From the NCBI GenBank assembly GCA_942490895.1, contig CALNZC010000086.1:1-64000 (forward strand): a stretch of DNA of 64,000 nucleotides, given 5' to 3'. The notes beneath the pieces are model-generated. The model was not told the origin of the DNA and searched no databases. It was given only the letters and a program-made list of their open reading frames with translations. The translations under genes and the position numbers were made by a program. Origin of the DNA: JAGNXB01 sp942490895. Its GTDB lineage: Bacteria > Bacteroidota > Bacteroidia > Chitinophagales > Saprospiraceae. Below, one piece after another: positions 53,827 through 61,670 of this stretch (position 1 is its first letter; the number at the start of each line of letters is the position of its first letter).

Positions 53827-56800
53827 CTAGCGAATCAGCGTGCTTTGGCCTTTCATCAGTGTGCGTTCTCCATCCGGGAACAAGGCTTCCAGACTCCATA
53901 CATAGACGGCTGAATTCATCGGTTCACCGCGGAACATGCCATCCCAGCTATTCGCTGGAGTCAACCCGTCTTCAATGGCAAAGTCTTCTGCAAGGAACAC
54001 TTGTTCGCCCCACCGATCATAGATCTGGAAGTTGAGGATCTGTGTCCCTGGTCGTCCGACAATACCCAACCGGTCGTTATTCAAGTCGCTATTCGGAGTA
54101 AAGGCGGTCGGTACCAGGATCACCCGGACCTTCTGCACATTGACCGTCACTACCTCTTGATTGGTGCAGCCGTTCGCATCCGTCACCAGCACACGGAAGG
54201 ATCGTGTAAACTGCAAATTCTCGACAAAAGGATCCGGGCAAGTCAGGCAACTGAGGAAGTTACTGTCCTGCGGACTCCATTGATAGGTCAGCGGAGCAAA
54301 TCCATTTGTCACCTGGGTCACCAACTGTGTATCCTGACCCAGTTCAATAAATATCTCATCTCCCAGGCCTAAAAGGATGGGTTCCGGTTGGTGAATGGTC
54401 ACTTGTCCTACATAGAAAGCACAACCGAGTTTATCCCGAACATAGCCATCATAGGTCCCTGCTTTCAAACCAATCTGAATATTCGAACCGTTGAATGTCG
54501 TCCCATCCAGACTGTATTTATACGTCGGAGTCCCGCCAGTTACGGCAAAGACGACCCGACCATCACCATCACCAAAGCAATCCAGGGAATCCGCCGTCAT
54601 TACAGCCACCAATGGGCTGCCAGGCTGGGCAATCTCCACTGTATTTTCAAGTGTACAGCCATTCTGATCAGTGACGGTAACGGTATAGGAGCCCGGTAAA
54701 AGCCCAGTGATCTCCGCTGTCGTCTGTCCATTGTTCCAGAGATAGTTATAAGTAGGGCTGCCACCGGTGATCAATGCTGACGCGACACCCGTGGAATCGC
54801 CAAAGCAGGCAATATCCTCTGATTCGTATTCACCCATCATACCCGGAGGACTGGTCACCTGCAGATTGAATGTCTTCTTACACAGGTTGGCATCCGTCAC
54901 GGTGACCACATAAATACCCGGACCGAGGCCGACAGGGTCTTCAACCATGGCCCCATTATTCCAATTGAACGTATAGGGACCTGCCCCCCCGGTGACGTTC
55001 AGATCGATTGTACCGTCTTTATCCCCTGTACATTTCACACTGGTGGCTGAGCCACTCAGGATCATTTCCGGAGCCTGATCAATGATACCACTGGCCACTG
55101 AAGTACATCCTCGTGCATCAGTGATAGTGACGGTATGCGTACCCGGAGACAGGTTTTGTGCCAGGGATTGTTGTGTGCCGTTGGACCAGGAGAACTTATA
55201 CGGTTGAGACCCTCCTTGCGCCACTGCCTGAGCCTTTCCATCATTCGATCCAAAGCAGGTAATGTTTTGTGGATCAACGGATGAAGTCAACTCTGGTGGG
55301 TCCGCCAATGTCAGGGTGTCACTCGTCGTACAACCATTTTTATCCGTAATGGTCACGAAGTAAGTGCCACTAAACAGTGCTGTGGCGGACATCGTTGTTT
55401 GCGCTGCTGGATCATTCCACAGATAGGTATATGGCCCTGTCCCTCCAAGAGGAGTGACTGTACCTTCTCCATCTGCCACACCAAAGCAGGAAATCTGCCC
55501 AGTGATCATGGCACTGGTGAACGGAGGAGGTTGATTGATCTTGACGGAGTCAATAGCCGTACAACCATTCATATCGGTGACGGTGACATGATAGGTTCCT
55601 GCGGGCAGACCTCCGACAGAGGCGCTCATCGAGCTGCTCGGATCGTCCCATAAGAATCCAAACCCACCTGCACCACCGGATGCGCCTACTGTAGCTGAGC
55701 CGGAAGACCCACCAAAACAATTGACATTCTTACCGCCGGTAGTCGTTACAATAGGGGCTGGCTGAATCACAAAGAACGTGTCAATCACAGAGCAGCTGCT
55801 TGCATCTGTTGTGGTGACCACATACATTCCAGCGGAGAGGTTGTTGATCATCGAACCCATCAACATATTACTCCAGACGAAGTCATGACCACCTCCTCCT
55901 CCGGTGGCAACGACACTGATTGAACCATCAGCACCACCTGCACAACTGACATCGATGATGGTCGGCGTAACTACAATGGGCGAAGGATCTGCCACGATCA
56001 GCGAATTATCCCGAATTTCTGTACACCCGCCCTGGTCTGTCACTGTGAGGGAGTAGGTTCCTGCGGAAAGGTCATCGCGGAAACTGACATTTGGACCTCC
56101 GTCACTCCACTGATAATCATAAGGCGGTGTCCCTCCGGTCACGCTGACCGTAATCTTGCCATCATCACCACCGAAGCAACTCGTTGGCTCAATCGTGATA
56201 TCCACCAGCAGATTTGCCGGAGCAATCAGAGGGTATGCTTGTACGTCCGTACATCCATTGTCATCCGTAACCGTTACAGTATAGGTTCCGGAGGCCAAAT
56301 TAGTTGGATGAGCACCCGTCACGCCTGTCTTATCCCAGGTAAACTGGAAATTTCCTGTTCCACCAGAAACGGTCAAATTGATCTCTCCATTGGCACTGTT
56401 CTCACAAGTCGGGTCTTTCGTGATCGGATCGACCTGGATGGCTCCAAATTCAAACAGGTCCATTGTTTGTTCGACTGAACAGCCGTTTGCATCGGTAATG
56501 GTTACCGCATATTGGCCACCGGAAAGTCCGATTCGCAAGGAGTCAGTCAACCCATCCTGCCAGGCAAATGTGTATGGGAAGGTGCCGCCCTGAACGACAG
56601 GGGCCAACTGACCATTTTGAGCTTGAAAGCAAAAGACCGTATCTATTTGCACCGCGGGAATATCCATCTGATCCGGCTGGGTCATGACTAACATGATCTC
56701 ATCGGTACAACCAAGCGTATCTGTTGCCGTGATCATGTGAGTTCCCGCAGACAGATTGGTAATAACACCAGTACTGCTGGGGTTGCCATTCACTTTAATC

Positions 56801-59058
56801 TCTACAGGATTGACTCCATTGCCGATGGCGATCTGGAAGCTTCCGTTGGTCTGACCAAAACAGGCTGGCAATACGACATTGTCCACGACCAGGGCTGGCG
56901 GTGTACAATTCATGGTCTTGCATCCGAGGGTATCCAGCAGTTCATTGCACAGGCCAATCGCTTTGACCACAAAGGTGATGGAGTCTTCCAGGTTCAGCCC
57001 ATCCAATCGGAACGCAAATGGTCCCTGATTGGGGGATTGCCATGGTCCGCCATTGACGCTGATCTCGTAGTTTTCATTGAGGGCCTGGTCATTCCAATCG
57101 ATCATCAGGTGTTCAAAACCAATGTCTGCACAATTGATGACAGGGGCAGCTACATCCGGCATCACCGCTATGGATACAGTATCCGCACGAGCACATCCAT
57201 AACTGTCCAGGACATCGAGAATGAGTGTCTTGGGATTATCAAGCATGGTTGATGTGGCGCTGCAGGTATCGCAGACTACTTCGACTCCGGGTGTCCAGGA
57301 GTAGTCAATATTGTATTCCGGATTGAATGATATCCGCCAATCTTTCAGCGTTCCATTGGGCAGGGGGGCGTCATCCAGTACTAATAAACGCCATTGTCCA
57401 TTGACTGGATTCACCGGTGCGTCCCAGAGGTTGTGCCAGTTGCCTTCTGGTTTGAAGGATCCCGTAAATGGCGCTGCGGTCTTTGGTGCACCAAACGGAT
57501 CGCCATAGTCAATCGGCTGCGTGGCCTTGGGGCTAAAGCAGGTTTCGGTATAGTTGTCACCGTCACGGCCATTATCTGAACTCAGTTCGATAAATCGACC
57601 ACTGGGCGCGATCAGATAGATATCGATGTCATCTATCCATTTATGATCAATATTGACACATACATACTCGATCATTCCCGGACCCAGGTCCTTCGGAAAG
57701 ACTCCATTGACTTGAATGGGTGAATAAACCGGAATAAGTGGGCTGCTATTATCCGGTGGGGAAACCAGGGCGAAGGGATTCAGGTTTTCGAATTTCTTGG
57801 AAACCGGGAGCATGACCGGCAGGGTACCATCCAGGTTCACAAGGTCATTTGTACACACCAGGAGGTCAGGACCCAGATTTGGTTTGGGCAGGGTGTCATC
57901 AGTGATATAAAACCAGATTGTGTCCAGCTTGCAAGGATCGCGTTGAATGACCATGCCGACGGACTCTCTACCTTCAGAGATATTGTCGGCAAACACTTCA
58001 AATGAGGCCGTCACCTCGCTTTGCCCCTGAGGAATGGTGATAAAAGGCGGTTGCATATCATAATCCACGCCGAAAGTCGCCGTACCGATGAAATTGATCG
58101 GTATGACAATATCCTGGGGGGCTGGATAGCGAATACCAAAGGAACCCTCACCATTAGAACAGCCTTCTGCGATGGTCTCATTGGACGAGACGGTGGTCAC
58201 TTCAACATCGATGGTTGTCGTACCAAAACTTTTCGCTTGCAGGAATACGCCTGAATCAAAAATGAAGTCTGATGCATCTGCAAGGGATAATCTGATGGTA
58301 TAGGTATCGCAGGCCATGACGATGGACCGGGCAGTAAAAACATCTGTAAAGCCGTCATAAACCGGTTGATTGCCATTCGGATTGACGTTGAAATACTGAT
58401 TGTTCTGTGGTGGGCAAGCGGAAGGCGACTGGTTGGGGTTGCCGTTATTTACTGTACCGATCGCCACAAAGTCATTCGTGCCGGGGACAATGGCGATATT
58501 CTCTCCATTATTGGAGAATGGACCATTTATCCCTGGACCGCTGATAAAAAATCCAAACACATCATTAAAGGGTGTGCAGACATATTCCTCATACTCTTCA
58601 GACCCGAAGACATAATTAAATTCAACTGTGTCGGCATAGGGGATGAAGGTGATCTCGAAAATACACAGGTCTCCGATGCTCATTGGGGCGACCAGGCTAG
58701 CCAGATCCGGATCAGTGAATTGACCCATAGAAGTTGACGAGGATGCGAAACCATCTCCCCCTACTCCATTGATATTGTCCGCATCCAGGGTATTACCCGT
58801 TGACATGACAATTCCTGTTTCGATGCCGACATTTGTCATGCCTGCAGAGAAATAGCCGATCGATTGGGGGTGCCCGAAATATTGAACTTCCAGTACTTCT
58901 ACTCCGGAGGAAAGAAATACATTCTGAATGAGATCCTGCGGTGAAAACACACCTGTAGATACTTGCATTTGAGCATCTGAACGCCATGCAGACAGCATTG
59001 CGATCCACAGGGTCATGATGAGGGTGGTCTTTCTCACAAATGTGCGGTTCAAGGTCAT
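53827..59058 (-). CDS. Giant surface protein: choice-of-anchor L, P domain, 11 SprB repeats, T9SS type B sorting domain
   Basis: A 1743-aa secreted protein. The signal peptide ends near residue 30. Residues ~30-280 form a choice-of-anchor-L domain (FNYVFGSEEYEEYVCTPFND, FGFFISGPG). A Calx-beta-like region (~285-400) and a proprotein-convertase P-like domain (~421-589, ending GTLKDWRISF) follow, then a fibronectin-like module. Residues ~715-1557 hold eleven ~76-aa SprB repeats, each with CFG near the start, GG-x-x-P-Y-x-x-x-W and G-T-Y-x-V-T-V-T-D-x-x-G-C. The C-terminus (~1639-1743, VPTAFTPNSDLNNDRL, IYDRWGEQVF) is a CHU_C/type B sorting signal. It is probably a cell-surface adhesin; a motility role is not shown. 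Confidence 0.93.
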   Translation of the reverse strand: MTLNRTFVRKTTLIMTLWIAMLSAWRSDAQMQVSTGVFSPQDLIQNVFLSSGVEVLEVQYFGHPQSIGYFSAGMTNVGIETGIVMSTGNTLDADNINGVGGDGFASSSTSMGQFTDPDLASLVAPMSIGDLCIFEITFIPYADTVEFNYVFGSEEYEEYVCTPFNDVFGFFISGPGINGPFSNNGENIAIVPGTNDFVAIGTVNNGNPNQSPSACPPQNNQYFNVNPNGNQPVYDGFTDVFTARSIVMACDTYTIRLSLADASDFIFDSGVFLQAKSFGTTTIDVEVTTVSSNETIAEGCSNGEGSFGIRYPAPQDIVIPINFIGTATFGVDYDMQPPFITIPQGQSEVTASFEVFADNISEGRESVGMVIQRDPCKLDTIWFYITDDTLPKPNLGPDLLVCTNDLVNLDGTLPVMLPVSKKFENLNPFALVSPPDNSSPLIPVYSPIQVNGVFPKDLGPGMIEYVCVNIDHKWIDDIDIYLIAPSGRFIELSSDNGRDGDNYTETCFSPKATQPIDYGDPFGAPKTAAPFTGSFKPEGNWHNLWDAPVNPVNGQWRLLVLDDAPLPNGTLKDWRISFNPEYNIDYSWTPGVEVVCDTCSATSTMLDNPKTLILDVLDSYGCARADTVSIAVMPDVAAPVINCADIGFEHLMIDWNDQALNENYEISVNGGPWQSPNQGPFAFRLDGLNLEDSITFVVKAIGLCNELLDTLGCKTMNCTPPALVVDNVVLPACFGQTNGSFQIAIGNGVNPVEIKVNGNPSSTGVITNLSAGTHMITATDTLGCTDEIMLVMTQPDQMDIPAVQIDTVFCFQAQNGQLAPVVQGGTFPYTFAWQDGLTDSLRIGLSGGQYAVTITDANGCSVEQTMDLFEFGAIQVDPITKDPTCENSANGEINLTVSGGTGNFQFTWDKTGVTGAHPTNLASGTYTVTVTDDNGCTDVQAYPLIAPANLLVDITIEPTSCFGGDDGKITVSVTGGTPPYDYQWSDGGPNVSFRDDLSAGTYSLTVTDQGGCTEIRDNSLIVADPSPIVVTPTIIDVSCAGGADGSISVVATGGGGGHDFVWSNMLMGSMINNLSAGMYVVTTTDASSCSVIDTFFVIQPAPIVTTTGGKNVNCFGGSSGSATVGASGGAGGFGFLWDDPSSSMSASVGGLPAGTYHVTVTDMNGCTAIDSVKINQPPPFTSAMITGQISCFGVADGEGTVTPLGGTGPYTYLWNDPAAQTTMSATALFSGTYFVTITDKNGCTTSDTLTLADPPELTSSVDPQNITCFGSNDGKAQAVAQGGSQPYKFSWSNGTQQSLAQNLSPGTHTVTITDARGCTSVASGIIDQAPEMILSGSATSVKCTGDKDGTIDLNVTGGAGPYTFNWNNGAMVEDPVGLGPGIYVVTVTDANLCKKTFNLQVTSPPGMMGEYESEDIACFGDSTGVASALITGGSPTYNYLWNNGQTTAEITGLLPGSYTVTVTDQNGCTLENTVEIAQPGSPLVAVMTADSLDCFGDGDGRVVFAVTGGTPTYKYSLDGTTFNGSNIQIGLKAGTYDGYVRDKLGCAFYVGQVTIHQPEPILLGLGDEIFIELGQDTQLVTQVTNGFAPLTYQWSPQDSNFLSCLTCPDPFVENLQFTRSFRVLVTDANGCTNQEVVTVNVQKVRVILVPTAFTPNSDLNNDRLGIVGRPGTQILNFQIYDRWGEQVFLAEDFAIEDGLTPANSWDGMFRGEPMNSAVYVWSLEALFPDGERTLMKGQSTLIR

Positions 59059-59131
59059 AAATTAATACATCTCATCCTGATGAAAAAAATACATAGATTC
59101 CCTAAGACAACAGAGCCCAAAACGGTACCCT

Positions 59132-59147
59132 CCGTTGCCTGCAACGG
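59132..59147. repeat. Small inverted repeat upstream of sppA
   Basis: CCGTTGC (59132-59138) and GCAACGG (59141-59147) form a near-continuous palindrome in the divergent gap between the adhesin and sppA. It could be an operator for either gene. No regulator is known. Confidence 0.35.
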
Positions 59148-59245
59148 GAATTCATCTGGCAATTTAACAACTTCATCGAAAAAGCAAGGTGCATCCTGTC
59201 CAACGCATTACCTTTAACCCATCAAGAAAGCGTAACAATTCCACT

Positions 59246-61009
59246 ATGCGTCAGTTTTTCAAATTCTTTTCAGCTTCCTGTCTTGGCACTATTATCGGTA
59301 TTGGTCTTCTCTTCGGCCTGCTCCTTCTGATCGGCACCCGAATGGTCTCCAGTATGGAAAAATCAGCATCCATCACCCCTAATTCGGTGTTGGAGTTGAC
59401 ATTTAAGGAGGTCCTTCCTGAAAAAACCAACAATGTCGAAGATACACCGATTGATCTTTCGGATAAGAAATACATCGGTTTGTACGATTACGACAAAATG
59501 ATCCGGCATGCCGCTGAAGATTCCCGCATCAAGGGCATCCTTCTTCGGCCTGAGATGGCTTCCTTGCCATCGGCTGAGGTGGCTGTCATTCGCAGAGCGC
59601 TGAAAGCATTCAAAGAAAGTGGCAAGTTCATTTACGGTTATGGGAAGTATCTGACCCAAAACAACTACTACCTCTGTTCGGCTGCGGACAGTATTTTCCT
59701 CAATCCGGTTGGAACGATGGAGTTTCGGGGGATTGCTGTGGATATCACCTACTTTAAAAAGATGCTCGACAACCTGGACATCGAGATGGATGTCTTCTAT
59801 GCCGGGCAGTTTAAAAGTGCGACTGAGCCATTCCGGATGACCAAAATGAGTGATGCCAACCGCATTCAACTCCGGGCTTATATTGAAGATGTATTTGGAT
59901 TGATGTTAGACGATATCAGTGCCGATCGAAATCTGGCCGTATCTGACTTACGGGATATGGCAGAGACCTGGAAGAGCTTTGATCCGGATACAGCTGTTGC
60001 ACTGGGATTACTGGATGGATTGATCTACGAGGATCAATTGACCGACCGTCTGCGAGATCGGACCGGGTTGTCTGCAGATGATAAACTGAACAAGGTCAGT
60101 GCTCAGGACTATTTCAAGGAAGTTGGTTCCAAGCTGGACTTCTCCGGCAAAGACAAAATCGCCCTGGTCTTTCTGGAAGGCGAGATCACTGTTGGTGATG
60201 AGTCTGGTGGTGTCATCACGGATGATTATTATCAAAAAATCCTGGCCGACATTCGGGAAAACGACAAAATCAAAGCTGTTGTCCTCCGTGTCAACAGTCC
60301 TGGCGGAAGTGTACTCGCTTCTGAGAATATCTTGCGGGAGATTCGAAACATCCAGCGCGCCGGAAAGCCAGTTGTGGTTTCGATGGGTCGGTATGCTGCA
60401 TCAGGAGGCTACTACATCTCTTGTTATGCAGATTCCATTTTTGCGCAACCGAACACACTCACTGGATCTATCGGGGTTTTCAGTATGATCCCCAACCTGG
60501 GCAAATTCCTCGATAACAAAATCGGGATCACTTTTGATACTGTCCGTACCACTGAGGCCTCGACCTATCTCACTGGCGTTTATGAGTTGGGCCAGAATGA
60601 ACGTCAGCTCATGCAGAAATTGACGGATGATATTTATGCCGACTTCCTCAACAAAGTGGCTGAAGGGCGCAAGTTGCCTCTGGATGATGTTGCAGAATTG
60701 GCCCAAGGCCGAATCTGGACAGGGCGAAAAGCTCTGGAGATTGGTTTGGTCGATGCCCTTGGCTATACCGATGATGCCATCGCCTGTGCCTCTCGTTTGG
60801 CTAAAATGGACGCTTATCGGGTTGACCAATACCCGAAAATGAAGGATCCTATTCAACGACTGATTGCCAAGATCACAGGAGAAGAAAGTATGAGTGCTCC
60901 AATGATCAAAGAGGAGTTGGGATCCATGTATCCGTATTACAAGCAATTCAAGTCTTTGCGGAAACTCGAAGGAACGCAGGCTCGCCTGCCGTTCCTGATC
61001 AAGGACTAA
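59246..61009 (+). CDS. sppA: Signal peptide peptidase SppA, 67K type
   Basis: Membrane-bound serine protease that degrades cleaved signal peptides. ATG at 59246 gives 587 residues with one N-terminal membrane anchor (about 10-32). The protein has two tandem S49 domains. The general base K134 is in GYGKYLTQNNYYL in the first, and the nucleophile S386 is in RYAASGGYYISCYADSIF in the second; VNSPGGSVLASE is the usual preceding block. GRIWTGRKALEIGLVDALG is a late family signature. It is followed by a classic intrinsic terminator. Confidence 0.95.
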   Translation: MRQFFKFFSASCLGTIIGIGLLFGLLLLIGTRMVSSMEKSASITPNSVLELTFKEVLPEKTNNVEDTPIDLSDKKYIGLYDYDKMIRHAAEDSRIKGILLRPEMASLPSAEVAVIRRALKAFKESGKFIYGYGKYLTQNNYYLCSAADSIFLNPVGTMEFRGIAVDITYFKKMLDNLDIEMDVFYAGQFKSATEPFRMTKMSDANRIQLRAYIEDVFGLMLDDISADRNLAVSDLRDMAETWKSFDPDTAVALGLLDGLIYEDQLTDRLRDRTGLSADDKLNKVSAQDYFKEVGSKLDFSGKDKIALVFLEGEITVGDESGGVITDDYYQKILADIRENDKIKAVVLRVNSPGGSVLASENILREIRNIQRAGKPVVVSMGRYAASGGYYISCYADSIFAQPNTLTGSIGVFSMIPNLGKFLDNKIGITFDTVRTTEASTYLTGVYELGQNERQLMQKLTDDIYADFLNKVAEGRKLPLDDVAELAQGRIWTGRKALEIGLVDALGYTDDAIACASRLAKMDAYRVDQYPKMKDPIQRLIAKITGEESMSAPMIKEELGSMYPYYKQFKSLRKLEGTQARLPFLIKD

Positions 61010-61033
61010 GAGCCAATTCAACCGAATGACGAA

Positions 61034-61059
61034 GGGCGTGCCAGGATTCTGGCACGCCC
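61034..61059 (+). terminator. Rho-independent terminator of sppA
   Basis: A perfect 11-bp GC-rich stem, GGGCGTGCCAG (61034-61044) with CTGGCACGCCC (61049-61059), closes a GATT loop and is followed by two T runs. Confidence 0.95.
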
Positions 61060-61217
61060 TATCTTTTTTAATCTTTTTTCAAATTCTGTTAAGATTTTCG
61101 TCGAACAATGTAACCCTTCATGGATGGCCCCGTTTTTGCAATAAGTATTATGCTTTTTGAGCATCATCCCATGCAACCGTCATCCTCTCTGTCAATGAGA
61201 GGCCAAACCGTGTATTC

Positions 61218-61658
61218 ATGATAAGACTATTCGCATGGCTGATCCTTTTGCTCCCATTGGGTACGCAACATCTTTGGGGGCAGTCCGTGAACATAGAAAA
61301 GAAGGTTGAGGCATTGTCGACCAGTGAAGTCCTATCCACTGCTGATCTGGAGCGTGCTGCGGTTCAACAGCCGTTTCTCATCGATCGCTGGCATCTTATC
61401 GCTACTGAAGGTTGGCAGGTCACACAATATCCCGAGGGTAAGGGGGAACCTTCCTATTCCGTTCTGGACATGGACCTGTGGAACAGATATACTCCTCTGG
61501 ATCTTGAACTACAGGGTCATATCCAAAGAGACCGTGAGTCTTTCTCCCGATACCGAATAGGTAACACCCGGCAGATCCTCACCCTCCTCCCCTCTTCAAT
61601 GTTGATCCAAAGGCTGAATGACATCCGAGTGCTCACCCCTCCCACTCCGGGTCAATAA
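61218..61658 (+). CDS. Small secreted protein of unknown function
   Basis: A 146-aa protein with a signal peptide (MIRLFAWLILLLPLGTQHLWGQ) and a mostly polar remainder rich in Leu and Arg. I recognise no domain. It lies 12 nt upstream of the large CUB/PKD gene on the same strand, so it may be cotranscribed with it. It could be a periplasmic accessory or a short surface protein. Confidence 0.6.
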   Translation: MIRLFAWLILLLPLGTQHLWGQSVNIEKKVEALSTSEVLSTADLERAAVQQPFLIDRWHLIATEGWQVTQYPEGKGEPSYSVLDMDLWNRYTPLDLELQGHIQRDRESFSRYRIGNTRQILTLLPSSMLIQRLNDIRVLTPPTPGQ

Positions 61659-61670
61659 TCACAGACGGCA

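Noticed and set aside
54390..56920. Regular ~228-nt periodicity that could suggest a CRISPR or tandem DNA repeat
   Set aside because: The period is the DNA of eleven diverged SprB protein repeats in one open frame; units are not identical and there are no spacers.
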